Shown piece after piece: positions 16,194 to 24,924 of a stretch of 64,000 nt of DNA. Each line of letters begins with the position of its first letter. Position 1 is the first letter of the stretch. The DNA is taken from the NCBI RefSeq assembly GCF_036250755.1, contig NZ_CP109583.1:6053501-6117500 (forward strand), given 5' to 3'. This stretch comes from Streptomyces uncialis. GTDB taxonomy: Bacteria > Actinomycetota > Actinomycetes > Streptomycetales > Streptomycetaceae. The notes under the pieces are model-generated. The model was not told where the DNA came from. It made no database searches and worked only from the letters and a program-made list of their open reading frames with translations. Made by a program: the position numbers and the translations under genes.

Positions 16194-17057
16194 CTAGGTC
16201 TTGTTCAGATCCCGCATGACGCGCGTGATCAGGTCCATGGACTGCTGAGACGACAGCGCCGACGCCCGCAACTGGTCGAAAGCCAGCTTGTACCGCTCAA
16301 CGGGACCATCTTCCTCCAGATACAGCAGCCCGTCGAGGTACGCGAGGCTCACCACGTCCAGGTCCATCGGGTCGGGATATCTGAAGATGCTGAACGCGCC
16401 ATCGAGACCCGCGTGCCAGCCCTGACCGAACGGAATGACCTGGATCGTGAGCTGCGGCGGGTTGTTCAGCTCGATGAGCTTCTGAAGTTGGCTCGCCATG
16501 GTCCTCGGTCCTCCGACCGTGCGGCGCAACACCGCTTCGTCGAGTACGCAGACCACTTGCGGTCCCTTCTCCCGCAGTATGTCCTGCCGAGTCATCCGAA
16601 CGGCGACGTACGAGTCGATCTGCTCGTCGGTGGCCGACTTCTCCACTCCGCGGATGGACTCCTCGGCGTACTCACGTGTCTGGAACAGTCCGGGGACGAG
16701 CAAGGGCTGGAACAGGAAGATGCGGACCGCGTCCGACTCGATGCTCATCCGTTCCTGGAAGGGTTCCGCGAGCAGGTCGCCGTACTGCGCCCACCAGCTC
16801 TTGCGCCGTCCTTCGCGGGCCAGAGTGCTGAGCGCCGTCATGAGCTTCTCGTCCTCGACGCCGTAGAGGACGAACAGCGCCTCCAACTCCAGCTTGCTGA
16901 CGCCTTGGCGGCCGTTCTCCTGCCGCGAGATCTTCGATTTGTCACCGCCGATGCGTTCGGCGGCCTGATCCGCCGTGATCCCGGCGGCTTCGCGGAGTTG
17001 CCTGAGCTTGCCGCCAAGTCTGCGGCGACGCACGGTCGGACGAGGGTGGCTGGACAA
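16194..17057 (-). CDS. XRE/WhiJ-like regulator with DUF5753
   Basis: A 287-residue DNA-binding protein. HTH_31 at residues 10-65 (LGGKLRQLREAAGITADQAA, ISRQENGRQG). The DUF5753 sensory region runs from about 95 (IFLFQPLLVPGLFQTREYAE) through LDEAVLRRTVGG and LTIQVIPFGQGWHAG to the end. I take the TTG at 17057 as the start because AAAGGGGA lies just upstream; the open frame extends further but with poor coding character. It is divergent from the ATPase gene at 17292, forming the usual WhiJ triad. Confidence 0.88.
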   Translation of the reverse strand: MSSHPRPTVRRRRLGGKLRQLREAAGITADQAAERIGGDKSKISRQENGRQGVSKLELEALFVLYGVEDEKLMTALSTLAREGRRKSWWAQYGDLLAEPFQERMSIESDAVRIFLFQPLLVPGLFQTREYAEESIRGVEKSATDEQIDSYVAVRMTRQDILREKGPQVVCVLDEAVLRRTVGGPRTMASQLQKLIELNNPPQLTIQVIPFGQGWHAGLDGAFSIFRYPDPMDLDVVSLAYLDGLLYLEEDGPVERYKLAFDQLRASALSSQQSMDLITRVMRDLNKT

Positions 17058-17291
17058 CGGATTCCCCTTTCTGCACGGCTTGGCCGACAGTCTGTCGCAG
17101 CCGACCCCGTTTCCTCCAACTCGCAGCATATGCCAGCGAGTTATTCCACATTCAGCGAATCTGCAACTTTGGAGATGAACAAGTTGCGAACCGGTATGGC
17201 GTGGGCTCATTCTGGTCGACGTCACTGATGGCGCTGGCTGCGCCACAGGGCGTCACCCTCGTTTGATCTGCGCTGACTCGTTGGAGGAGCC

Positions 17292-17708
17292 ATGGTCGTC
17301 ATGGCGGAAGAAGGGGCGCGGCAGTACCGGCAGGAACTCACCGCCGACCCGCGTGCCTTCGCTCTCATCCGTCGCACCGTCACCGCCCACATCCGGTACT
17401 GGGGCTGGACCGATCACGTCGGCCCGGCTGTCATGTGTGTGACGGAGATGCTGGCGAATGTCCGGGACCACGCCGGTTCCCCCGACTGCGTCCTGATACT
17501 GCGCGCCACACCGTCCGAGCTGCGGATCGTCGTGAGCGACAGGAGTCCGGTGCTGCCGGTGGTCCGTCAGCCCGACTGGTGCAGCGAGAACGGGCGCGGC
17601 ATGTGGCTGCTCGGCGCCAACGCCGACACCTGGGGCGCGGAGCACACCGCCGAGGGCAAGAACGTGTGGGTGGCGTTCACCCGCCCGACCGGGGCGGCCT
17701 CCACCTGA
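17292..17708 (+). CDS. RsbW-like ATP-binding protein (HATPase_c)
   Basis: A 138-residue GHKL ATPase domain. The N-box is in VTEMLANVRDHAG, the G1 region is DRSPVLPVVRQ, and the G2 region is NGRGMWLLGANADTWG. Such proteins act as anti-sigma factors or kinases in developmental control. The gene is preceded by GGAGG and is divergent from the XRE gene, a very common Streptomyces arrangement. The target is unknown. Confidence 0.85.
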   Translation: MVVMAEEGARQYRQELTADPRAFALIRRTVTAHIRYWGWTDHVGPAVMCVTEMLANVRDHAGSPDCVLILRATPSELRIVVSDRSPVLPVVRQPDWCSENGRGMWLLGANADTWGAEHTAEGKNVWVAFTRPTGAAST

Positions 17709-17760
17709 GCCGACCCCGGCCCCCGGGCCCGTCTGCCGACCTGCAAGCACGGCCCCACCG

Positions 17761-17797
17761 CACGTCAGCTCCAGGAAAGGTTCCTGGAGCTGACGTG
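17761..17797. terminator. Bidirectional terminator before glxA
   Basis: A perfect 17-bp inverted repeat (17761-17777 and 17781-17797) with a 3-base loop AGG, between the convergent ATPase gene and glxA. Confidence 0.88.
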
Positions 17798-17818
17798 AGA
17801 GACCGGTGCCGGGGGGTC

Positions 17819-19756
17819 CTACGGCACGTTCACCCACTGGGCCTTGCTCGGGGTGCCCTTGTCGTCGGTGACGAAGAGCATGTACCAGCCGGACTGGACG
17901 AGGTTGCGGCTCTCCGGGACGGTGACCGTGACGCCGTCGGCGGTCTTCGTCATCTTCAGGGCGATGGACTTCTGGTCGATGTCGGTGACATGCGTGGACG
18001 CGCTGGGCCGCATCAGCCGGGCCGACTTCACCGACGCGCTGTCCCGGGTGGTGAAGGTCGCCGAACCGCCGCGCTCGATCTTCTTGGGGCCGCCCGCGAG
18101 GGAGGGCCGGGAGTCCCGGAAGAGGTACGGCGGGGTGTAGATCTCCACCCGCTGCTCGAACTTGCCGGGCTTGGTGTTGGCCTTGTCGGCGTACAGCGAG
18201 TCGGAGCCGAAGAACATCACCCGGCCGTCCGGCAGCAGCAGCGAACCGGAGTGGTAGTTGCGGCCCACCAGCGGATCGGCCACCCGCTTGAACGAGTTGG
18301 CCCCGGTGTCGTAGAGCCGGGCCTGGAGGATGTCCGAGCCGCCGCGGCCCCGGTAGTCCTCGGAGCCGCCGGAGACCAGCACCGAGTCGTCGGGCAGGAT
18401 CGACGCCTGCGGATAGCGGGTGCCCTTCTCCATCTCGGGGCCGTCCTCGAACCGGGGCTTGTCGGCCAGCAGGTCCACGATCCGGGTCCGCTTGCTGGCC
18501 TCGTCCGACTCACCGACGCCGCCACCGCCGATGACCATGTACTTCTCGTCCTGCGCGGGCGGCAACAGCACCGTCCCGGAGGTCTCCATCAGCTTGGGGT
18601 CGCTCAGTCCGGGGACCTTGGTGAACTTGTTGCTCTCCAGGTCCCAGACGCCCGGCTCGCGGCCCTCGTCGGCCGGACCGTACCCGGCGTTGGAGCCGGA
18701 GTAGAAGAGCCGGCCGTCCTGCATCAGCGAGACCGCCGGATACGTGGGGAACTGGCGGATGCCCTCGGTGTACTCCCACTCCTTGGTCTCGGGGTCGTAC
18801 ACCTCGTTCTTGCCGGGGACCAGCTGGCCGATCTCGTCGAGCCCGGAGAGGCTGAGGACCTTGCCGTCGCTGAGGGTGGTCAGCGTCGGGTACCAGCGGG
18901 CCTCCTTCATCGGGTCGACCCGGATGTACTTCTCCGCCACGGGGTCGAACTCGAAGGCGTCCCTGATGCCCTGGAAGTCCTTCTTGTCGAGGGCGAGCTT
19001 CTCCGCCATGCCGTACGTGTTGCGGGTGTCGGCGGGCTTGAGACCCTCGACCTTGTAGTTGTCCTGGGCGCCCGTCTCGTGCTTGGCGCCGCTCTGCGCG
19101 GCCTCGACGTAGATCCGGCCCAGCCCGGGGTCGTTGCGCAGGAACCGTCCGGTCACCTTGTCGAAGACCTTCTTCGCGCGCTCCACGACCACGGGGTCCT
19201 TGGAGATGAACGACTTGCCGTTGGTCTTGCCGGTGAAACGGGTGCCCGCGGGCAGCGTGATCGGCTTGTCCGGGTTCTCGTTGTGGACGACCATCAGCCC
19301 GCCGGCCTTGGTGACGTCCCCCTCCAGCTTCTCGTACCGCTTGGTGCCGCCCGCGATCAGCAGATTGCCGTTGCCGAGCTGGGTGTGGCCGGTGCAGAAC
19401 AGGTCCGTCGGGGTGTCGATCTTCTTGATCTTGTCGGTCTCGGGGTCCCACAGCCGGGTGTCGAACTGCTTGCGGTCGAAGTTCTCCTGGACGTTCCCGG
19501 AGCCCGCGACCAGCAGCACCTTGCCGGTCCGCAGCACGGCCGCGTGGATGGTGTTCTGCCGGTACTCCTCCGGGAACTCCATGATCTTCCAGTGGCCGTT
19601 CTCGGCTTTGTACTCCTGCTTGTTGATCGTGTACTCGTGATACTGCTCGGACCCGAACCGGTAGAGCGCGGGCCCGTTCATCCCGGCCAGCGCGACCACC
19701 ACCGCCGTGCCTATCGCGATCCGACGGGCGCGGCGGCGGCTGGAACGGTCTTTCAC
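17819..19756 (-). CDS. glxA: GlxA copper radical oxidase
   Basis: A 645-residue extracellular galactose-oxidase-like enzyme with a mononuclear Cu site and a Tyr-Cys cofactor. An N-terminal signal anchor (IAIGTAVVVALAG) is followed by Kelch-type repeats and a C-terminal DUF1929 domain. Cys121 lies in LFCTGHTQ, the cross-linked Tyr in ARWYPTL (about residue 289), the axial Tyr and His in GRNYHSGS, and the second His in ASTHVTD. In S. lividans, GlxA with CslA makes and modifies the beta-glucan at hyphal tips. The GTG start overlaps the cslA stop by 4 bases. Confidence 0.93.
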   Translation of the reverse strand: MKDRSSRRRARRIAIGTAVVVALAGMNGPALYRFGSEQYHEYTINKQEYKAENGHWKIMEFPEEYRQNTIHAAVLRTGKVLLVAGSGNVQENFDRKQFDTRLWDPETDKIKKIDTPTDLFCTGHTQLGNGNLLIAGGTKRYEKLEGDVTKAGGLMVVHNENPDKPITLPAGTRFTGKTNGKSFISKDPVVVERAKKVFDKVTGRFLRNDPGLGRIYVEAAQSGAKHETGAQDNYKVEGLKPADTRNTYGMAEKLALDKKDFQGIRDAFEFDPVAEKYIRVDPMKEARWYPTLTTLSDGKVLSLSGLDEIGQLVPGKNEVYDPETKEWEYTEGIRQFPTYPAVSLMQDGRLFYSGSNAGYGPADEGREPGVWDLESNKFTKVPGLSDPKLMETSGTVLLPPAQDEKYMVIGGGGVGESDEASKRTRIVDLLADKPRFEDGPEMEKGTRYPQASILPDDSVLVSGGSEDYRGRGGSDILQARLYDTGANSFKRVADPLVGRNYHSGSLLLPDGRVMFFGSDSLYADKANTKPGKFEQRVEIYTPPYLFRDSRPSLAGGPKKIERGGSATFTTRDSASVKSARLMRPSASTHVTDIDQKSIALKMTKTADGVTVTVPESRNLVQSGWYMLFVTDDKGTPSKAQWVNVP

Positions 19757-21855
19757 GGCTTACCCCGATACGGCTGGTAGTGGTTCGACGGTGCGGAGGG
19801 CGCGGCGGAGGGGCCGTCGCCCGGTCGGGCGGGGAACCCGGGCGCGTCGGGGCCGGAGGACCGGCGCGCGAGCGGGATCTGGAGGGTCTGGTCGTCGCCC
19901 GGGGTCCAGGTGGGCCGCTGCTGCGGGACATGGGCGCCGGGAGCGGAGTGCCGTCCGCGGGGGGCCTGCGCCGGGACCACGGGAGCGCCCGGGGCGCCGG
20001 CGTCCGGACCGGAGGCGGTGACCGGGACGGGTCCGGGCACCGGAGCGGGCGCGCCGGGCGCGGGCGGCTTCTTGGCGTCCTGCCGCATCTGCCAGCGCCA
20101 GATGATGATCGGTGCCGCGGTGATCAGCAGCGCGAACGACGCCCAGATGATCATGGCCGGGTGGTTGTGCCCGAAGATGAACGACGCGACGACCGAGGCG
20201 CCGAACACCGCGATGAAGAACAGATGGATGCGGAACGTCCCCAACAGCGTGTCGGGGCTCGCCGAGTCGCCCTTCGGCGTCACCACGAACTTGCTCTTGC
20301 GGCGCAGCACGGCGTCCATGAGTGAGCGCGCGTAGATCGGCGCGGACAGCGCGGACATCGCCATGCCCGCGACCCCGCCGGAGCCCTCGGGCTCGTGCGG
20401 CGAGACGTTGTGGCGGCGGTTCCAGACGTACAGCCCGATCTGGAGGGCCGAGGCGTTGCCGTACAGCATCAGCCAGATCGTCGGGTCGATGCTCACACCC
20501 GAGGCGCCGAGACCGAGGAACAGGACACAGCTCAGGGCGGCGAGGATCCAGTTCAGCGCGGACATCGGATAGAAGATGATCATCATCGTGTAGTTGAAGA
20601 GCTTGCCCGGGGGCAGGGAGTAGAAGCCCTTCCAGTACTGCTTGAGGATCGTCTCGTAGGTGCCGCGCGACCAGCGGAGCTGCTGGGTGAAGAAGTCCGT
20701 CCAGGCGTTGGGTCCCTCACCGACGGCGAGCACGTCCGGGGTGTACACGGACCGCCACTTGTTGCCGGTGGCCGGGTTCTTCGCCCGGTGGATCTCGAAC
20801 CCGGTCGCCATGTCCTCGGTGATCGAGTCGTACAGCCCGCCGATCTGCTTCAGCGCCCTGATCCGCACCGCGTTGGACGTACCGACGAACATCGGGGAGC
20901 CGTACGCGTTGCCCGCGCGCTGGATCAGCGCGTGGAAGAGGAACTGCTGGGACTCGGCGGCCTTGGTGACGAAGTCGTCGTAGTTGCCGTACACCTGCGG
21001 GCCGATGACGAAGCCGACGTCCGGGTCCCGGAAGAAGCCGAGCATCCGCTCCAGGTAGTTGGGCAGCGGGATGTGGTCCGTGTCGACGGAGGCGAAGTAG
21101 TCGTAGCCGTCACCGTGCGCGTCCAGCCACGCGTTGTAGTTGCCGTGCTTGGTCTTCGCCCGGTGCGGACCCTTGTCGGTGTTCCACTTCGCGATGCCCT
21201 TACGGGAGAAGTGGCGCACCCCGAGCCGCTCGCAGACGGCCTTGACGTCCGCGTCGTCGCCCTCGTCCAGCAGCCAGACGTGCATCACCCCGCGGTGGCG
21301 GATCTTGACGGCCGCCTCCAGGGTCTTCGTCACCATCTCCAGCGGCTCCTTGCCGGGCACGAAGGAGGTGAGGAAGGCGACCCGGGTACCGGTCTCCGGG
21401 ACCACCGGGATCGGGTCACGGGCGACGATCGTGGCGTGCGCGTTCGACAGCACGTTCATACAGCGGAAGAACTCGATCAGGCCGATCGAGACAAGCATGA
21501 CCACGTCGAGAGCGGGCAGGAAGTCGTACGCGGGGTGGTCCCGCTCGGTCCAGTGCGCGGGCTGGAGCAGCCAGAACAGCAGCACGAGGGAGAGCAGGGG
21601 GGCCGCGCCCAGCATCAGGGCGGCCCGGATGCGGTGCGGTTCCTGCGACAGCAGCGACCGGTACCGGACCTTGTACGGCTCGTTCGGATCGGGTTGGGTG
21701 AGAGGCCCGGCGAGACGGCTGTAGTGCTCGTAGTCGTAGCGCGGCAGGGTCTTCTGTATTCGGCGCAGGCCACCGGTCCGGTGCGACGGCACGCGAAGTT
21801 GCGTGGTCTCCGTCGGATCGAAGTTCTGCCCGGCGCCGGAAGGCGGCGACGTCAT
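19753..21855 (-). CDS. cslA: CslA cellulose synthase-like glycosyltransferase
   Basis: A 700-residue processive GT2 enzyme that builds a beta-glucan and exports it through its own channel. Two membrane helices lie near residues 75-125. The GT2 domain follows with LDEGDDADVK, SVDTDHIPLP (DxD), TEDMATG (TED) and the Q(Q/R)xRW motif QQLRWSRGTYE. Several further membrane helices lie after residue 400, and the C-terminal 130 residues are Pro/Ala-rich and disordered. It is first gene of the cslA-glxA operon and is needed for tip morphology in S. coelicolor (known for the family). Confidence 0.95.
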   Translation of the reverse strand: MTSPPSGAGQNFDPTETTQLRVPSHRTGGLRRIQKTLPRYDYEHYSRLAGPLTQPDPNEPYKVRYRSLLSQEPHRIRAALMLGAAPLLSLVLLFWLLQPAHWTERDHPAYDFLPALDVVMLVSIGLIEFFRCMNVLSNAHATIVARDPIPVVPETGTRVAFLTSFVPGKEPLEMVTKTLEAAVKIRHRGVMHVWLLDEGDDADVKAVCERLGVRHFSRKGIAKWNTDKGPHRAKTKHGNYNAWLDAHGDGYDYFASVDTDHIPLPNYLERMLGFFRDPDVGFVIGPQVYGNYDDFVTKAAESQQFLFHALIQRAGNAYGSPMFVGTSNAVRIRALKQIGGLYDSITEDMATGFEIHRAKNPATGNKWRSVYTPDVLAVGEGPNAWTDFFTQQLRWSRGTYETILKQYWKGFYSLPPGKLFNYTMMIIFYPMSALNWILAALSCVLFLGLGASGVSIDPTIWLMLYGNASALQIGLYVWNRRHNVSPHEPEGSGGVAGMAMSALSAPIYARSLMDAVLRRKSKFVVTPKGDSASPDTLLGTFRIHLFFIAVFGASVVASFIFGHNHPAMIIWASFALLITAAPIIIWRWQMRQDAKKPPAPGAPAPVPGPVPVTASGPDAGAPGAPVVPAQAPRGRHSAPGAHVPQQRPTWTPGDDQTLQIPLARRSSGPDAPGFPARPGDGPSAAPSAPSNHYQPYRGKP

Positions 21856-22760
21856 GAGTCATCCCCCCAAACACGCGTACGACGCGCGTGTTTCGTCGTT
21901 CCCTATCGCCCTCCTCGGTTCCCCTGACCGTCCCGGGCGCACAAGTGGCGAGCCACTCTCACCTTAGACAGCGAACAGTGGCTTCCGGTTGCATGATGCC
22001 TCCCCCGGACCCCGCTTGTGTACTGGGGTCCCCAACGAAGGGCATCCGCCGTTGTGGGGGTGGGGCACGCGGAACGCCTTCGCTTGCGCTTTCGAGCCCT
22101 CGCTCCGGGCCGCACCCGTCCCTCTGCGGGTCGCTCGCGGGTTGCGGCCCCCTGGGTTTCCTGGGCTGGACGCACTCCGTTCCTGTGCCGTCGCTTGGTG
22201 GGTGCGCAGTTCCCCGCGGGTCGCCTTCGCTTGCGCTTCCGGGGTCTGTCCGGGTGGGGGCGGTTGTTCCTGTGCCGTCGTTCGGTGGGTTCGCGCAGTT
22301 CCCCGCGCCCCTTTGGGGCGCATCCGGCCGGTTCTTCGGGTCGGTGCCGGTCGGGATTCTCCGTCCTCGATCCGACACGCTCGGTAACACGTCCAGTGGT
22401 CCTACTGAAGAGCATCGGAGTCTGCGAGCAGAGATTCCCGCCCACCCCCTCCCGTAGCCGAGCGACTGCGGGAGGAGAGGGGTGCCCCTTCAGGGGCGCG
22501 GGGAACTGCGCACCCACGGACGTACCCGCACGGGAACAAGTACGCCCAGCACAGGAGACCCAGGGGCGCGGGGAACTGCGCGACCCCGTCCGACCCGCAC
22601 AGGGACAAGTGCGCTCAGCCGGACAGACCTCGAAAGCGCGAGCGAAGGCGACCCGCGGGGAACTGCGCGAATCCACCAAGCGACGGCACGGGAACCGAGT
22701 GCGCCCCGCCGGACAGACCCAGGGAGCGCAAGCGAAGGCGACCGGGCAAGGGGGAGACGA
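21856..22760. repeat. Intergenic repeat island 1
   Basis: No credible gene lies between the cslA start and tRNA-Lys. From about 22075 the DNA is a mosaic of short repeated modules: GCGCGGGGAACTGCGC or its complement, pieces ending AAGCGCAAGCGAAGGCG, and pieces like GGACAAGTGCGCCCAGC. It contains one copy of the 123-bp element (22332-22454). The first 200 bases must also hold the cslA promoter, but no clear -35/-10 was identified. Confidence 0.75.
22332..22454 (+). repeat. 123-bp dispersed element, copy A
   Basis: Begins TTCTTCGGGTCGGTGCCGG and ends CCCACCCCCTCCCG. It contains GGGATTC and GATTCCC (an outer stem with one mismatch), CCGA-n5-TCGG, CAGT-n6-ACTG and TCTG-CGAG-CAGA. The same 121-123 bp sequence recurs at four other sites in this window. 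Confidence 0.85.
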
Positions 22761-22789
22761 AAGGCCCCCCGTTCTCAACGGGGGGCCTT
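22761..22789 (-). terminator. Terminator of tRNA-Lys (minus)
   Basis: A 13-bp inverted repeat, AAGGCCCCCCGTT / AACGGGGGGCCTT, with loop CTC, 10 bases beyond the tRNA 3' end. Confidence 0.85.
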
Positions 22790-22798
22790 CGGTGTCTG

Positions 22799-22872
22799 TG
22801 CGCCGCCAGGGACTCGAACCCCGGACCCGCTGATTAAGAGTCAGCTGCTCTAACCAACTGAGCTAGCGGCGC
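22799..22872 (-). tRNA. tRNA-Lys(CTT)
   Basis: The complement gives GCGCCGCTAGCTCAGTTGG, anticodon loop CTCTTAA with anticodon CTT, T-arm GGGGTTCGAGTCCC and acceptor GGCGGCGCA. All four arms pair. The same sequence occurs at 26431 (+) and 45778 (-). Confidence 0.97.
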
Positions 22873-23446
22873 CTGTCTGACGTGGAGAACTCTACCCGAC
22901 GCCGGCGGATGCTCGAAACCGCTTCCGGGGCCACCCGGGAATGGGGTCTTTCCGCTGGTCACAGCGGTATGGGGCGAGTGATACGGGTCACGTGCGGCGG
23001 CCCATGGCGGGGGGTGGGACCCCTGGCCGGCGGCGCCGGGCCCGCGGCCGGGGGATGGGGCGCCGGACGGGGGGGATGTCCGGTCCCCGGAGGGCCGCGG
23101 GCCCGGCCCCGGACGGGGGCGTCCGGGTGCCGGTGGACGGAGCACGGGTCCCGGCGCCGGACGGGGGAGTCCGGAATTGGCCGGAAGGTGCTGCCAGATC
23201 CGTAACCACTTGATCACACTTGCCCCTTCTGGATCAACCCTGCCGGAAGGTGACGTTTGACCCTTGTGTGAACGGAAGCCCGATCAAGGGGTGGGCTGAA
23301 ATCTGACGTACCCTCATGGGGTTGAAGCATTGCATGTCTGACTGTCCATCATTTGAATGGTCAACATGCGATATGTCCGGACAGTTGGGAAACTGACGCC
23401 TGTGCAGACGCGCGGAGAGGCCGATCCGGTCTGTGAGGGGAATCGA
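22873..23446. promoter_or_regulatory. Long leader/promoter region of the NlpC-like gene
   Basis: 574 bases without a convincing gene. The left half (to about 23180) is very G-rich (runs such as GGGGGGGATGTCC). The right half is distinctly lower in GC for this genome (TCCATCATTTGAATGGTCAAC) and therefore likely to hold promoter and untranslated leader. I could not assign -10/-35 boxes or a riboswitch. GAGGGGAATCGA just before ATG 23447 is the ribosome site. Confidence 0.4.
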
Positions 23447-24913
23447 ATGGACACTCCCGTATTCGAAGACGTGGCACCCGCGAGCGACTGCGCCTGTCCC
23501 GGTTGTGCGGACCGCAGGCGGACCCAGGCCCGCGGTCTGCCGGTACGGCTCGGCGGCAACCCCGCGGCGCACGGCGCCCGCCGTCACGCACTGGTTCTCG
23601 CGGCGGCGGCCGGCACGGTCCTGAGCAGCACGAACGCACCGGCGGCCGTCGCCGCCGAGGTCCGTCCGCCGGGCCAGGGGTTCACCACGGCCGGGGAGGG
23701 TGTGATGGCGCTCACCGGCGGCGCGGCGGTGCACACCCCCGGATTCGTCCCGCCGGTCGGCGGGGCCGGGCCGGACGTCCTGGGCGACGGAACGGCCACC
23801 CCCCAGGGCGCCACGAGCCCCCTGCACGGCGCGAGCCCGTCCACGAGCGCGACCCCGGTCTCCACAGGCTTTCCGGCCACCACCCGGGCGGAGATCATCA
23901 ACCGGGCCAAGACCTGGATCAACGCCAAGGTCCCTTACAGCATGTCGAAGTACTGGTCGGACGGTTACCGCCAGGACTGCTCGGGCTTCATCTCGATGGC
24001 CTGGGGACTCCCCGGCAACGAATGGACGGGCAGCCTCGCCCGGTTCGGCGTCCGGATCACCAAGAACGAGCTCCAGCCCGGCGACATGCTGCTGTTCCAC
24101 AACCCGTCCGACCCGAACAAGGGCTCGCACGTCACGATCTTCGGCGGCTGGACCGATTACACGCGTCAGTACTACGTCGCCTACGAGCAGGCCCCGCCGA
24201 AGTCCCGCAAGCAGGCCACCCCGTACGGGTACTGGTCCAACGCGAGCAGCTACGTGCCCTACCGCTACCGCGGGGTGAAGGCCGGCACGGGCGGCGGCAC
24301 GGACACCGGTACGGCTCCGGGTACCGGTACGGGCAGCGCCGGGCCCACCGGGACCGCGTTCCCCGGCGCCTCGAAGTTCGGGCCCGGCGCCAATAACCAG
24401 CACGTCACGGAGCTGGGCCGGATGCTCGCCGAACGCGGCGGCTCCCGCTACTACCGCAGCGGCCCCGGCCCGCGCTGGAGCGACGCCGACCGCCGGGCCA
24501 CCGAGGCGTTCCAGAAGGCCCAGGGCTGGAAGGGGAGCGCCGCCGACGGCATTCCCGGCCCCAAGACCTGGGACCACCTGGTCAAGGGCCGGGGCCGCGA
24601 CATCCCCGCCCCCGGCACCCCGGGCGGCGGCTCCCGGCCGGGCGGCTCCACCGGCAGCCCCGGCGCACCGGCCGAGGCCGACTTCCCCGGACGGGGGTAC
24701 TTCCGCCCCGGACAGAGCAACTCGTACGTCACCCAGCTCGGGAAGCAGCTCGTACGGAAAGGATTCGGCAAGTACTACACACAGGGTCCCGGACCGCGCT
24801 GGGGCGAGAGCGACCGGCGCAATCTGGAGGCGTTCCAGCGCGCGCAGGGCTGGCGCGGCGGAGCGGCCGACGGTTACCCGGGCCCTGAGACCTGGCGGCG
24901 GCTCTTCTCATGA
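23447..24913 (+). CDS. Secreted NlpC/P60-like protein with two C-terminal binding repeats
   Basis: A 488-residue exported cell-wall protein. The N-terminal 60 residues are polar with CACPGC, then a hydrophobic signal (ALVLAAAAGTVLSS) at about 50-65. The hydrolase-like domain at about 145-285 has the catalytic Cys in QDCSGFISMAWGL and the His in GSHVTIFGGW. Two copies of a peptidoglycan-binding type repeat follow (FGPGANNQHVTELGRML with GPGPRWSDADRRATEAFQ; FRPGQSNSYVTQLGKQL with GPGPRWGESDRRNLEAFQ). ATG 23447 is chosen for its ribosome site. It lies next to the csl genes, consistent with cell-envelope work. Confidence 0.82.
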   Translation: MDTPVFEDVAPASDCACPGCADRRRTQARGLPVRLGGNPAAHGARRHALVLAAAAGTVLSSTNAPAAVAAEVRPPGQGFTTAGEGVMALTGGAAVHTPGFVPPVGGAGPDVLGDGTATPQGATSPLHGASPSTSATPVSTGFPATTRAEIINRAKTWINAKVPYSMSKYWSDGYRQDCSGFISMAWGLPGNEWTGSLARFGVRITKNELQPGDMLLFHNPSDPNKGSHVTIFGGWTDYTRQYYVAYEQAPPKSRKQATPYGYWSNASSYVPYRYRGVKAGTGGGTDTGTAPGTGTGSAGPTGTAFPGASKFGPGANNQHVTELGRMLAERGGSRYYRSGPGPRWSDADRRATEAFQKAQGWKGSAADGIPGPKTWDHLVKGRGRDIPAPGTPGGGSRPGGSTGSPGAPAEADFPGRGYFRPGQSNSYVTQLGKQLVRKGFGKYYTQGPGPRWGESDRRNLEAFQRAQGWRGGAADGYPGPETWRRLFS

Positions 24914-24924
24914 CGGAGGCACGG

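Noticed and set aside
22873..23446. A riboswitch (for example c-di-AMP type) before the NlpC-like gene
   Set aside because: Such switches are common before Streptomyces cell-wall hydrolases, but I could not find the conserved core bases here.
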